A stretch of DNA of 56,359 nucleotides from an uncultured Lentisphaeria bacterium (lineage in GTDB: Bacteria; Verrucomicrobiota; Lentisphaeria; Victivallales; Victivallaceae): contig CASDQW010000062.1 in assembly GCA_949282965.1 (NCBI GenBank), forward strand, positions 1-56,359, given 5' to 3'. Each line of letters starts with the position of its first letter. Positions within the stretch are counted from its first letter, which is position 1. Below are positions 8,993 to 17,339 of the stretch, piece by piece. The notes below the pieces were generated by a model, which saw only the letters and a list, made by a program, of their open reading frames with translations, was not told the origin of the DNA and ran no database searches. Both the position numbers and the translations under genes were made by a program.

Positions 8993-9021
8993 ATTATAGT
9001 GAAAACCACAGAAAAAAGCAA
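8993..9021 (-). promoter_or_regulatory. Promoter for the GntR-pseudopilin-PL8 locus
   Basis: On the minus strand, TTGCTT (9021-9016), a 17-nt spacer and a perfect TATAAT (8998-8993), about 25 nt upstream of the regulator start. Confidence 0.6.
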
Positions 9022-9027
9022 CGGAAA

Positions 9028-9055
9028 TGATCTAAAAACTGATCTATCTGATCCA
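9028..9055. promoter_or_regulatory. Three direct heptamer repeats, candidate operator
   Basis: TGATCTA at 9028-9034, TGATCTA at 9040-9046 and TGATCCA at 9049-9055 lie just upstream of the -35 box of the GntR promoter. Tandem sites at this position suit activator binding or autoregulation. The stretch is short, so chance is possible. Confidence 0.4.
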
Positions 9056-9106
9056 GATTCGGGAAAGGACTCCGCGGGGGACGTGTCGGTATACAGGCAT
9101 CGGGCT

Positions 9107-10648
9107 TCAGCGTTTATACCATTCGGGAGTGATGCCGTAGCGGGCGATTTTGTAATGGGCGATCCGGGCGGAGATGTGCAGATCCCGGGCGGCGGCGGCG
9201 ACGTTGCCGCGGTTGCGTTTGAGGGCGTCGACGATCAGTTCCCGCTCGAACGAGGCGACCAGCGTGTGAAAATCGGCATCATCGCCGGAAGCCGGGCGGC
9301 GGTCGTCCGGCGTGAGGGAGGTGCCGGTCTGAAGGGACGGCGGCAGGCAGTAACTGTGGATCACATCGTCGGTGGAGGTCAGGACGGCGCGTTCGATGCA
9401 GTTTTCCAGTTCCCGGACATTGCCGGGCCAGTGGTAGGCCATCATCATATTGATGGCGGGCGTGGAGATCCGGCGGATGTTCCGATTGTGGCGGCGGTTG
9501 TATTTTTCCAGGAAGAAATCCGCCAGCAGCATGATGTCGGAACGGCGGTTGATCAGATCAGGCAGATGAATCGGCACGACGTTCAGCCGGTAATAGAGGT
9601 CTTCGCGGAACCGGTGCTGTTCCATCAGGGCTTCCAGGTTGCGGCTGGTGGCGGCGAGGACGCGCACATCGGCGCGGATTTCCTCGTTGCTGCCGACACG
9701 CTGGAAGGTGCGTTCCTGGAGAAAGCGCAGCAGTTTCACCTGCATCGGCAGACTGAGATCGCCGATTTCGTCGAGGAAGAGGGTCCCGGTGTCGGCGGCC
9801 TCGATGCGGCCGATGCGGCGGCTGACGGCGCCGGTGAAGGCGCCTTTTTCATGGCCGAAGAGTTCGCTTTCGATCAGATTTTCCGGCAACGCGGCGCAGT
9901 TGACGACGATGAACGGGCGGTTGCGGCGGCTGCCGCCGCTCTGGATGGCGCGGGCGACCAGTTCTTTGCCGGTGCCGGAGCTGCCGCGGATCAGAACGGT
10001 GGCGTTGCTGTCGGCAACCTGGGCGATCATGGAATAGACGCTCTTCATGGCGTTGCAGTTGCCGATGATTTCCGAAGGACGCGCGGTCTGATCAAGTTCC
10101 CGGCGCAGACGGCAGTTTTCGGAGATGAGTTTTTCGCGTTCCTCGTGCTCGCGCAGTGAAATGGAGACCGCGTCAGCCAGCAAATTGGCGACGATTTCCA
10201 GCAAAGTAAGATCCCGTTCGAGGTCGGTCCCGGGGGTGGTGCGCCGGTCGATGCTCATGGTGCCGATGACTTCGTTCTGGTGAATGATGGGAACGCAGAC
10301 GAAGGCGATGTCCTTTTCCGTCTGGCGGGCGCCGGTACGGTCGAGGAATTCGGGTTCGCGGGAGATGTCCGGGATGATGCGGGGCTGGGCGTGGAGCGCC
10401 ACCTGGCCGGTGATGCCTTCGCCCAGGCGGTATTTGCCGCGGAGCCGTTCTGCTTCGCTCAGTCCGTGCGAGGCTTCGATGAAGAGGTTGTCGCCCTGCC
10501 GCAGCGTGATGGTGCCCCGGAGCGCGCCCATTTCCCGGTGGAGGATGCCGAGCACTTCGTCGAAGAGTTTCGAGACGTTTTTTTCACGGACGGCGACCCG
10601 GCTGATCTGGGTCAGAACCGCCATTTCCAGATTTTTGCTTCGATCCAT
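9107..10648 (-). CDS. NifA-like sigma-54-dependent activator (GAF, AAA+, Fis HTH)
   Basis: A 513-aa enhancer-binding protein. Residues about 18-165 form a GAF sensor domain. The AAA+ domain (about 195-430) has Walker A GSSGTGKE, the sigma-54-contacting GAFTGA loop, Walker [12 protein letters not shown] and an arginine-finger region ([10 protein letters not shown]). The C-terminal Fis-like helix-turn-helix ([13 protein letters not shown], then [15 protein letters not shown]) resembles NifA more than NtrC. The protein should activate a sigma-54 promoter when the GAF domain senses a ligand. No nif genes are in this window, so the name reflects similarity, not a nitrogen-fixation role. It starts 19 nt after tonB in the exbB-exbD-tonB run and is probably cotranscribed. 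Confidence 0.88.
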   Translation of the reverse strand: MDRSKNLEMAVLTQISRVAVREKNVSKLFDEVLGILHREMGALRGTITLRQGDNLFIEASHGLSEAERLRGKYRLGEGITGQVALHAQPRIIPDISREPEFLDRTGARQTEKDIAFVCVPIIHQNEVIGTMSIDRRTTPGTDLERDLTLLEIVANLLADAVSISLREHEEREKLISENCRLRRELDQTARPSEIIGNCNAMKSVYSMIAQVADSNATVLIRGSSGTGKELVARAIQSGGSRRNRPFIVVNCAALPENLIESELFGHEKGAFTGAVSRRIGRIEAADTGTLFLDEIGDLSLPMQVKLLRFLQERTFQRVGSNEEIRADVRVLAATSRNLEALMEQHRFREDLYYRLNVVPIHLPDLINRRSDIMLLADFFLEKYNRRHNRNIRRISTPAINMMMAYHWPGNVRELENCIERAVLTSTDDVIHSYCLPPSLQTGTSLTPDDRRPASGDDADFHTLVASFERELIVDALKRNRGNVAAAARDLHISARIAHYKIARYGITPEWYKR

Positions 10649-10667
10649 GCGATGGTCTCTTTTCCGG

Positions 10668-11558
10668 TTATTCCGCGTCGGACGTATCCAGCACGATATC
10701 CTGATGGCTCCATGTTTTGCCGTTCGGCGGCGCTGGGAAACGGCGCAATTCTCCCAGCATGCGGCGCACCGCCGCGTCCATGGCGGGAATGCCGCTCGGC
10801 TGGACGATCCGCGCGGAGAGCACGCGGCCGTCGCCGGCGATGGTCAGGGCGATTTTCACCTCTGGTTTCCGGTCGCCGAGCTGGGCCCGGGAGGGGACAT
10901 AGATGGCCCATTGCATTTTCAGAAAAGCGGCGAGCGTTCCCACGTAACTGTCGACTTTGTTGGGGCCGCCCTGGGGGGTGTTCGAAAAACGGTCGCCGAA
11001 TTTCTGAGCTACGTCGGCCTTGCCGATCGGGACGAGTTCATTGGTGTTGCTCCCGGAACGAGGTGTCTTCTTACGGCTGTCCGAGAGTTTCCGGGAATCG
11101 TCGGCGGAACGGCGCGGTGTTTTTTTCGCCGGTTCCTTTTTCGTGACCGGGACCTGGGGCAGGGTCAACTGCGGTTCCCGGACGGCTTTGGGGGGACGGG
11201 GCGTCGGCATCGGGAGATTGGGGACGACCGGTTCGGCGACCGGCCGGGGCTGCGGCGGCGCCGGGACCGGCAGTTCCGGCAGCGGTTCCGGTGCGGGATC
11301 GGGATTGGATTCCGGCGTCGGCTCCGGCGCGGGCGGCAGCCGCTGCGTTTCCGGGCCGGTGACCGGACCGGTCGAAGGCGTGTCCACCAGGTTGACGGTG
11401 AAAGCCGGTTCCTCCGTTTTGAAAAAACCCCGCATATAAAGAATCAGCAGCGGTACGAAAATCGCCAGAATATGGAGGATCAGCACATTGAAGAAAATGC
11501 GCCTGCTTCTTCCCGGCGGCGACAGCGGCGCCGGGTCATGGAGAGTCGGATCGTTCAT
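10668..11558 (-). CDS. TonB/TolA-type energy-transducing protein
   Basis: A 296-aa protein with a single N-terminal membrane anchor (about residues 21-43, [21 protein letters not shown]). A long Pro/Glu-rich periplasmic spacer follows (about 58-130), with basic and Ser-rich patches to about 175. The C-terminal domain (about 195-290) has the TonB/TolA-like [15 protein letters not shown]...[35 protein letters not shown], which in the family contacts outer-membrane receptors or Pal. It is 7 nt downstream of exbD. ExbB/ExbD use the proton motive force to energise it. Whether it serves TonB-dependent uptake or a Tol-like role in the envelope cannot be decided here. Confidence 0.85.
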   Translation of the reverse strand: MNDPTLHDPAPLSPPGRSRRIFFNVLILHILAIFVPLLILYMRGFFKTEEPAFTVNLVDTPSTGPVTGPETQRLPPAPEPTPESNPDPAPEPLPELPVPAPPQPRPVAEPVVPNLPMPTPRPPKAVREPQLTLPQVPVTKKEPAKKTPRRSADDSRKLSDSRKKTPRSGSNTNELVPIGKADVAQKFGDRFSNTPQGGPNKVDSYVGTLAAFLKMQWAIYVPSRAQLGDRKPEVKIALTIAGDGRVLSARIVQPSGIPAMDAAVRRMLGELRRFPAPPNGKTWSHQDIVLDTSDAE

Positions 11559-11565
11559 GATTCGG

Positions 11566-11979
11566 TCAATTGCTGCGCTCCGCCTGAGTGACCAGGGAAA
11601 TATTGGTGAATCCCGAATTCTTGATGTCGCGCATCAGGTCGATTACGTCATTATAGGGGCGGGTGCCGTCGGCGCGCAGCAGCAGAATGGTTTTGGGAGA
11701 TTCCGATTTGAGCTGCCGCAGTTCGAGCATCAGTTCCTCCCGGGAGACGATGCGGCGTTCATAATCGATGTCGCCGTTCTTCTTGAGCGTGACGCTCCGG
11801 AAGTTTTCCGGCGGCAGCTGCTCGGCGTTCATTTCCGGCGGGTTGACGCTGGTGCCGTATTCCATCAGCGGCATGGTGATCATGAAGACGATCAGCAGGA
11901 GAAACGTCAGGTCCAGCAGCGGGGTCATGTTGATCTGGTCGATCGCATCCAGTTGCGAACGTTGTTTCCGGCGGGGCAT
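11566..11979 (-). CDS. exbD: ExbD/TolR-family proton-channel subunit
   Basis: A 137-aa protein with a short cytoplasmic basic end (MPRRKQRSQLDAID) followed by INMTPLLDLTFLLLIVFMIT. The aspartate in this single transmembrane segment (PLLDLTF) is the protonatable residue essential in ExbD/TolR. The periplasmic domain (about 45-137) ends in TILLLRADGTRPYNDVIDLMRDIKNSGFTNISLVTQ, the usual ExbD fold. It sits 13 nt after exbB and before tonB. TolR is the alternative name; symbol chosen because the third gene is TonB-like. Confidence 0.88.
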   Translation of the reverse strand: MPRRKQRSQLDAIDQINMTPLLDLTFLLLIVFMITMPLMEYGTSVNPPEMNAEQLPPENFRSVTLKKNGDIDYERRIVSREELMLELRQLKSESPKTILLLRADGTRPYNDVIDLMRDIKNSGFTNISLVTQAERSN

Positions 11980-11992
11980 GGGACGGGACTCC

Positions 11993-12793
11993 TTACTGTT
12001 CGACTTTCGCGGTGTCGGTCCGATCGGTGCCGAGGCGTTCCAGCTTGAGCTTGACCATGAATTCTTCGGTGAAGTTGTCCATATTGACCGTCATCTTGCG
12101 AATGGACGAGGTCAGCAGGTTGTATCCGATCAGCGACGGGATCGCCACCACCAGTCCGGCCACGGTGGTCAGCAGCGCTCCGGCCACCCCCGGGGCCAGT
12201 GCCGTGAAGTCGGATTTCCCGGCTGCGGCGATACCGCAGAAGGCCATCATCACCCCCCAGACCGTCCCGAACAACCCGAAAAAGGGACTGGCGCTGACCA
12301 TGGTGGCCAGGAGTCCGATCCGGGTTTCCAGCTCCATGATCTGGATGGAGACTTCGCGTTCGAGCACGGCCTGAATGGCGTTGTGCTGTTCGTCGGTCAA
12401 CCGGACCGGTGCGACGGGGCGGGCACTGCCGCCGGGGTGGACCGCCGCGGCGGCGGCAAAGGTGGTGCTGCCCGGGGCGGCTTCCTCGTAAAACTCCAGC
12501 AGCCGCTCCACCCCTTCGGAATAGACGCAGGCGATGGGGCCGGAATTGGCCGCGCCTTCGCGGACGAGCGCGGTGACGGGGCCGCGGTTGTTGCGGAAGC
12601 GGGCGAGAAAGCGATCGGAGAGTTTGCGGGCGCGGTAGAGGGCCATTCCCTTGTCCAGCATGATGGTCCAGGTGAAAACCGAGCTGACCAGCAGCAGTAC
12701 GACGATGGATTTGCCGACGCCGTCGCTGTTCTCGAAGGCGTAATAGACGCTGGGAGATGAGCTGGTCGCGGCGATGACGAAGAGTCCGTTCAT
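11993..12793 (-). CDS. exbB: MotA/TolQ/ExbB proton-channel protein
   Basis: The protein is 266 aa if started at ATG 12793 (MNGLFVIAATSS). Hydrophobic segments lie at about residues 24-44 and in two C-terminal blocks, ETRIGLLATMVSASPFFGLFGTVWGVMMAF and APGVAGALLTTVAGLVVAIPSLIGYNLL. These are the diagnostic ExbB/TolQ helices (GLxGTVxGxxxxF and AlxtTaxGLxvAIPa). It forms the cytoplasmic-membrane proton channel with ExbD that drives the TonB-like protein. It is the first gene of the exbB-exbD-tonB-nifA-like operon. The region between the first and second helices carries a Gly/Ala-rich insert (about 105-150). An upstream in-frame extension exists but lacks signals. Confidence 0.88.
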   Translation of the reverse strand: MNGLFVIAATSSSPSVYYAFENSDGVGKSIVVLLLVSSVFTWTIMLDKGMALYRARKLSDRFLARFRNNRGPVTALVREGAANSGPIACVYSEGVERLLEFYEEAAPGSTTFAAAAAVHPGGSARPVAPVRLTDEQHNAIQAVLEREVSIQIMELETRIGLLATMVSASPFFGLFGTVWGVMMAFCGIAAAGKSDFTALAPGVAGALLTTVAGLVVAIPSLIGYNLLTSSIRKMTVNMDNFTEEFMVKLKLERLGTDRTDTAKVEQ

Positions 12794-12912
12794 ATTCTGA
12801 GAAAAAACCTTTCCGAAACAAGTTGCTTCACATTTTCCGGCGGGCGGCTTCCCGGATACGGGAAAACCATCGCGCACCGGATCGGGAAACCGAAAAAACA
12901 CGGGCGGAACAG

Positions 12913-12944
12913 TTGATAATCCGCATATGTGAATTATATTCACA
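12913..12944 (+). promoter_or_regulatory. Promoter with overlapping palindromic operator upstream of ROK gene
   Basis: TTGATA (12913-12918), a 16-nt spacer and TATATT (12935-12940) form a candidate promoter. A perfect inverted repeat, TGTGAAT-TAT-ATTCACA (12928-12944), covers the -10 box, as expected for a repressor site. The half-site resembles CRP boxes (TGTGA/TCACA) but the spacing is 7 rather than 6. It also lies upstream of the divergent exbB gene. Confidence 0.5.
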
Positions 12945-12991
12945 AAAATGTTTTTTTCAAGATTCGGAAAAGGAAATAACAGGGGTTTTTC

Positions 12992-13969
12992 ATGAGCGAC
13001 GTGTTTCATGTTCTCGGTTACGATGTGGGCGGTACCAAACTGGCGATCGGCCTGGCTTCAAGCGACGGCCGCATTCTCGGCAAGGCCCGGCTCGACAACA
13101 AGGATACTCATCCTGACGACATTCTGCCGCAGCTGGTTACCATCGGCAGAAAGCTGGTGGCCGACGCCGGTCTGACCATGAGCGACATCCGCGCCTTCGG
13201 CATTTCCGCGCCCTATCCGGCGGATCCGGTGAACGGAGTGATGACCCGTCCGACCAACAATCCCAAATGGCGCAACGTGCCGATCCGCCGTTATCTGGAA
13301 GAGGCGCTCGGCATTCCCGGCACCTTTGAGAACGACGCCAACTGCGCGGCGCTGGCCGAATGGTTTTTCGGCGCCGGACGCGGCTGCGAGGATTTCATCT
13401 ATCTGACCATGAGTACCGGCATCGGCGGCGGCATCATCGCCGCCAACCGTCTGGTGCGGGGCCGGGGATTCTACGCCGGGGAAATCGGCCATATCGTCAT
13501 CGAGCGGGACGGCATCGAATGCGCCTGCGGTCTGCGTGGTTGTTACGAGGCCTACTGCGGCGGCCGGGCCATCGCACAGCGGATTCAGCGGGAGTTGCGG
13601 GATCGTCCGGACCATCCGATGATCCAGTTGGCCGGGGGCCGGCTGGAGGACATCGACATGATCGTTCTGGAGAAGGCGGTCCGGGCCGGTGACGAGTACG
13701 CCGTGAAGTTCTGGGACGACATGTGCCGCCGGAATGCGCAGGCGTTCGGATTCCTGCTGAATACATTCAATCCGGCGCGGCTGGTGCTGGGCACTTTCGC
13801 CTGGGCGGCGGGGGATCTGTTCCTGGAGCCGATCCGCCGGTATTTGCCGCAGTATGCCTGGAGCCAGACGATTGCCGATTGCGAACTGGTGCCAAGTGAA
13901 CTGCGGCGCGACATCGGGTACTACGCGGGCGCGGCGGCGGCGCTTAATTATTTGAAGGAAAGGAATTGA
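12992..13969 (+). CDS. ROK-family sugar kinase (glucokinase-like)
   Basis: A 325-aa cytosolic kinase. DVGGTKLAIG (residues 11-20) is the ATP phosphate-binding loop, NDANCAALAEW carries the catalytic aspartate and TGIGGGIIANR is the second glycine loop. EIGHIVIERDG followed by CACGLRGCYEAY is the ROK zinc motif (GHx11CxCGxxGCxE). ROK kinases phosphorylate glucose, N-acetylglucosamine or N-acetylmannosamine, or act as repressors when fused to a DNA-binding domain. None is fused here, so it is an enzyme. It is followed 25 nt later by the BioB-like gene. A sugar specificity cannot be assigned from sequence alone. Confidence 0.88.
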   Translation: MSDVFHVLGYDVGGTKLAIGLASSDGRILGKARLDNKDTHPDDILPQLVTIGRKLVADAGLTMSDIRAFGISAPYPADPVNGVMTRPTNNPKWRNVPIRRYLEEALGIPGTFENDANCAALAEWFFGAGRGCEDFIYLTMSTGIGGGIIAANRLVRGRGFYAGEIGHIVIERDGIECACGLRGCYEAYCGGRAIAQRIQRELRDRPDHPMIQLAGGRLEDIDMIVLEKAVRAGDEYAVKFWDDMCRRNAQAFGFLLNTFNPARLVLGTFAWAAGDLFLEPIRRYLPQYAWSQTIADCELVPSELRRDIGYYAGAAAALNYLKERN

Positions 13970-13994
13970 CCGGCATACCGCCGACGGTGAGATC

Positions 13995-14981
13995 ATGTTG
14001 AATCCCTTGATTGCCGATGCCTATCGGATTCTGGACGGCGAAACGCTGACGCGCGAGGCCGCGCACAAGCTGGCCGCGGGAGTCGGCCCGGAAGACATAC
14101 TCGACCTGGCTTCGCTGGCCAACAAGGTGCGGGCGAAATATGCGGGCCGTATCCGGCCCTGTTCCATCCTGAACGCCAAGTCCGGTGTATGCAGTCAGGA
14201 CTGCCGGTTCTGTGCGCAGTCGGCGCGGCACCACACGCACATCGACACCTATCCGCTGCTCGGGCGGGAGGAGGTGCTGAAGGCGGCGGGCGAGGTGGCG
14301 TCCAGCGGGGTGGCTTTTTTCGGATATGTAACCAGCGGGCGGGGATACACCGACCCGGAAGAACCGGAATTCCGGGCGATTTTGGAGACGCTGGATGCGC
14401 TGCACGAGGCTTATCCGGAGCTGAATCTCTGCGTGTCGATCGGGATTCTGAGCGAAGCGACGGCGAAGGCGCTGGCGGAACACCACGTCCGGCGTTACAA
14501 TATGAATCTGCAGGTGGCGCCGCAGCGGTATGCCGAGCTGATCGCCACCACGCACACCATCGATGAGAAAATCGCGACCATCCGTTTTCTGCAGCGGTAC
14601 GGGGTCTCCATCTGCTGCGGCGGCATCATCGGCCTTGGCGAAACGATGGCGGACCGGGTGGAGATGGCGCTGGCGATGCGCGAACTGGGGGTGGACGGCG
14701 CACCGCTCAATGTGCTGATTCCGATTCCGGGGACGCCGCTGGAGCGGCAGCCGTTGATTTCGGCGGCGGAAGTTGCGGTTTCCTTCGCCATGATCCGGCT
14801 GATCAATCCTGCGATCATGTTGAAGTTCGCGGCGGGCCGGGAGACGATGATGAAGGATTTCATGGGGCTGCTGATGTTGTCCGGGCTTAACAGCCTGATG
14901 ACCGGCGGCTATCTGACCACCCGGGGGCGGACGGTGGCGGAGGATGAGGCGTTTCTCCGTCAGCTGGAGTGGTTCGGCTGA
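13995..14981 (+). CDS. Biotin synthase-like radical SAM protein (divergent BioB)
   Basis: A 328-aa protein with the BioB-type radical SAM motif: Cys66, Cys70 and Cys73 in SGVCSQDCRFCAQSA, preceded by INAKSG-like LNAKSG. It keeps the BioB region SGRG, Cys146 (LCVSIG), Cys207 (ICCGGIIGLGET) and Arg282 (AAGRE), which by alignment with E. coli match the [2Fe-2S] ligands C128, C188 and R260. The fourth ligand, C97, is Gly110 here, and the NHNLD segment reads NMNLQ. Both are normally invariant in biotin synthases. No bioA, bioD or bioF is nearby. It is either a very divergent BioB or a BioB-like enzyme with another product. It lies 25 nt after the ROK kinase. Confidence 0.75.
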   Translation: MLNPLIADAYRILDGETLTREAAHKLAAGVGPEDILDLASLANKVRAKYAGRIRPCSILNAKSGVCSQDCRFCAQSARHHTHIDTYPLLGREEVLKAAGEVASSGVAFFGYVTSGRGYTDPEEPEFRAILETLDALHEAYPELNLCVSIGILSEATAKALAEHHVRRYNMNLQVAPQRYAELIATTHTIDEKIATIRFLQRYGVSICCGGIIGLGETMADRVEMALAMRELGVDGAPLNVLIPIPGTPLERQPLISAAEVAVSFAMIRLINPAIMLKFAAGRETMMKDFMGLLMLSGLNSLMTGGYLTTRGRTVAEDEAFLRQLEWFG

Positions 14982-15006
14982 GGACGGACGGCTCCGGGGC
15001 GCCGGA

Positions 15007-16041
15007 TCAGAAACAGAAGCGCCATATCACCGTCGCCGCAGCGGCGGCGACGGTCAGCGCAATCGCAATTGCGCCCCCGGTCAAGAGCCGGTTCCGGCGC
15101 GGTTGGTGCGGAGGCGTTTCCTGGGCGGCAGGATTCGGCAATTCTGCCGTCGCATCGGCGGCGTCCGCCAGAATTTGCCGCACCTCGCTCCAGGAGCCGG
15201 GACGGTCTTCCGGGCGTTTGGCGAGGAGCCGGTCGATGAAATCCGCGAGCTCCGGGGGGAGATCCGGCATCAGGCGGATGATGGGCTTGGGAATTTCGTG
15301 GAGGTGATATTCCATGATCACCGCCGGGGTTCCGGAGAACGGCGCGGAGCCGGTCAGCATCTCATACAGCGTGACGCCGAGACTGTACATGTCGGAGCGG
15401 CAATCCCGTTCCCCCATATCCGGGAGAATCACTTCCGGAGCCGCGTACATGGGGGTTCCCATGGCGGGCCCCCGTCTGTGGCTGGTCGGTCCGGCCAGAC
15501 CGAGATCGGCGATTTTGACTGCGCCGTCGGCGCGGCGGATCAGCAGGTTGGCTGGCTTGATGTCGCCATGGATGAAATGCGCGTTTTCCCAGGCGTACTC
15601 CAGCCCTTCGGCGGCGGCGGCGGCGATGCGGAAAGCCTCGTGAACAGGTAGTTTGCCATTGGCGGCGAGAAGATCCTCGACGTTGCCGCCTTCGACCAGC
15701 TCCATGGCGAACCAGGGGCGGCCGTCCGCGGTTTTCCCGGCGGAAATGGCCTGTACAATCCGGGGGCAATTCAGCTGTGCGGCGGCCCGGGCTTCCGAGA
15801 GAAAGATTTTCACGAATTCCGGGTCCGCCGCCTTTTCAAAGGAAAGTACCTTCAGTGCCACGCGACGATCAAGCGCGATCTGACGCGCCAGGTAGACCGT
15901 CCCGTTCGCGCCGTGACCGAGTTCTTTGAGCAGTTCAAAACCGTTGATCGCGACCGGTTCCACCGCATCCGCGTCCGGCCCGGAGTCATTCCGGGCCGGA
16001 GCCGGTGCGGTTCCGGCGGCGGAAGCTGGAACATGCGGCAT
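15007..16041 (-). CDS. Hanks-type Ser/Thr protein kinase, C-terminal membrane anchor
   Basis: A 344-aa protein with a kinase domain at about residues 33-290: Gly-loop GHGANGTVY, Lys64 in VALKVL, Glu83 in the C helix, the catalytic loop HGDIKPANLL (Asp160, Asn165), DLG in place of DFG (179-181), APE and a C-lobe YSLGVTLYEMLTG. The residue before the catalytic Asp is Gly rather than Arg, so it is a non-RD kinase. A single transmembrane helix lies at about 319-341 with only three residues after it, so the kinase is tail-anchored on the cytosolic face with essentially no sensor domain. It is 6 nt downstream of the M55 peptidase gene. Such kinases are common in this superphylum. The substrate is unknown. 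Confidence 0.88.
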   Translation of the reverse strand: MPHVPASAAGTAPAPARNDSGPDADAVEPVAINGFELLKELGHGANGTVYLARQIALDRRVALKVLSFEKAADPEFVKIFLSEARAAAQLNCPRIVQAISAGKTADGRPWFAMELVEGGNVEDLLAANGKLPVHEAFRIAAAAAEGLEYAWENAHFIHGDIKPANLLIRRADGAVKIADLGLAGPTSHRRGPAMGTPMYAAPEVILPDMGERDCRSDMYSLGVTLYEMLTGSAPFSGTPAVIMEYHLHEIPKPIIRLMPDLPPELADFIDRLLAKRPEDRPGSWSEVRQILADAADATAELPNPAAQETPPHQPRRNRLLTGGAIAIALTVAAAAATVIWRFCF

Positions 16042-16047
16042 GGGAGG

Positions 16048-16821
16048 TCAGCGCAGCAGCAGATTTTCCAGGGAATCGCCGGTGCGTTCAAAACTACGCG
16101 CATCCAGCATATTGTAGCGTTCGTCGGCCGGTATCGGCATGCGTTCCAGATATTCCCAGCGCAGCGTGGCCGGATAGTCCACTTTGATTTTGCGGACCCG
16201 GGCGCGGCGTTTGATGGCCTCGACGGTACGTTCGCGGATCATCTGGTGGGCGAGTTCCGGGGAGAGCAGCCGGGAACTCTGGGTGCCGTAGGATTTCTTC
16301 ACCTGGCAGGCCAGCACGCCGGGAATCCAGGAGACGGCTTCCTGGCAGGCTTTGTCGTCGCCGGTGACCAGCAGGACGCGGACGTTGTGTTCCGCGGCAA
16401 TGGCGGCGTCGAGGCCGATTTCTCCGACTTTTCTGCCGTTGAGCCAGAGGTTCTGGATTCTTCTGGAGGCATAGGTGTGATCCAGCAGGGCGCCGGCGGT
16501 ACCGGCCATGGCGTGGTATCCGAGCAGAATCAGCCCCGCCGATCCGTCGATGTCGGCGAACCGGATGCCGGGCGTATCACCCTGAATCACCTGTGCCCGC
16601 GGATCGATGTCGGCGGCGGAGAAATTCAAGCCGGAACTGTGTCCGTCGCGAACGATCACTTCAGTCGCCCCGGCATCGAAACAACCGGCGACACAGGCGT
16701 TGATGTCATCGGCCATGAATTTGCAGCCCAGCTCCGCAAATCGCGGCCTTCCGCCGCCGATGAATTCGCCGTTGCTGATTCCGCTGCATCCTTCCATGTC
16801 CGCGAAAATATAGATTTTCAT
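16048..16821 (-). CDS. M55-family D-aminopeptidase (DppA-like)
   Basis: The protein is 257 aa, starting at MKIYIFADMEGCSGI. Asp8 and Glu10 in the N-terminal motif, His61 (RDGHSSG), His103 (GYHAM) and Glu134 match the zinc-binding residues of Bacillus DppA, and His115 (LLDHTY) matches its conserved catalytic-site histidine. DppA enzymes are decameric zinc peptidases that hydrolyse D-Ala-D-Ala and related D-amino-acid peptides, releasing D-alanine from peptidoglycan-derived material. There is no signal peptide, so it is cytosolic. It precedes the Hanks-type kinase gene by 6 nt. No dipeptide permease is adjacent. Confidence 0.88.
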   Translation of the reverse strand: MKIYIFADMEGCSGISNGEFIGGGRPRFAELGCKFMADDINACVAGCFDAGATEVIVRDGHSSGLNFSAADIDPRAQVIQGDTPGIRFADIDGSAGLILLGYHAMAGTAGALLDHTYASRRIQNLWLNGRKVGEIGLDAAIAAEHNVRVLLVTGDDKACQEAVSWIPGVLACQVKKSYGTQSSRLLSPELAHQMIRERTVEAIKRRARVRKIKVDYPATLRWEYLERMPIPADERYNMLDARSFERTGDSLENLLLR

Positions 16822-16958
16822 GCTGCCGTCCCCTGTTTGGCTGGGTTGAGGTTGAATAAAATCCATGGACCGCCGGGCGGTCTGTTGCAAAGATAGGCCC
16901 GCTTTCCCGGAAAAGCAAGGCGCTTTTCAGGAAAAAGCCGGCATCTTCGTTCCGGGAC

Positions 16959-16987
16959 TTGACGAAACCTCTTTCCGGCGGTATCTT
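16959..16987 (+). promoter_or_regulatory. Promoter for the 17.0-17.9 kb gene pair
   Basis: TTGACG (16959-16964), a 17-nt spacer and TATCTT (16982-16987), 31 nt before the ATG at 17019. The -10 is identical to that proposed at 1119-1124. Confidence 0.55.
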
Positions 16988-17018
16988 ACCGGGAACGGGA
17001 AAACGGAAGGAAACGCGT

Positions 17019-17339
17019 ATGAGCCTGCGCAGACAACTCGGACCGGTGTATACGGAATATCCCGCCAAACAGCTGGGGGATTATCTCGGCGACAAGCTGT
17101 TCAAACTGGTCGCCACCATCATCTGCTGCGCCCTCTGGACGGGGGTTTACTACATTATTATCGGAGTGGTGAATTTCAACCGCAAGAATTTCATCGAGAA
17201 CGCCGAGGAAATGACCACCGGAGAACTCTTCGCCACGGAAACGAGTCTGTGGGTGCTGGTGGCGTGTTACATCGTCATCATGATCGTGGTGTTCCGCAGC
17301 CGCATCGGCGAAAAGACGGTAAGGAAAAGAACCCGATGA
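17019..17339 (+). CDS. Small two-helix membrane protein, unknown function
   Basis: This 106-aa protein has hydrophobic segments at about residues 30-52 (LVATIICCALWTGVYYIIIGVV) and 76-95 (WVLVACYIVIMIVVF). The first 28 residues (MSLRRQLGPVYTEYPAKQLGDYLGDK) and the tail (RIGEKTVRKRTR) are basic and probably cytoplasmic. GGAAGG lies before the ATG at 17019. I do not recognise a family. The stop overlaps the next gene's start (ATGA), so the two proteins are probably made together and may interact at the inner membrane. Confidence 0.75.
   Translation: MSLRRQLGPVYTEYPAKQLGDYLGDKLFKLVATIICCALWTGVYYIIIGVVNFNRKNFIENAEEMTTGELFATETSLWVLVACYIVIMIVVFRSRIGEKTVRKRTR

Noticed and set aside
9031..9060. Clustered GATC sites as a Dam-type origin or replication region
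   Set aside because: There are only a few GATC sites, no DnaA boxes or dnaA gene nearby, and the repeats are better read as a regulator site.
9107..10648. Nitrogen fixation inferred from the NifA-like activator
   Set aside because: No nif structural or accessory gene occurs in the window. Sigma-54 activators of this type control many other processes.
13995..14981. BioB-like protein as HydE, given HydF nearby
   Set aside because: The CSQDCRFCAQS motif and retained BioB ligands fit the BioB group, and HydF is about 3 kb away in another operon on the other strand.
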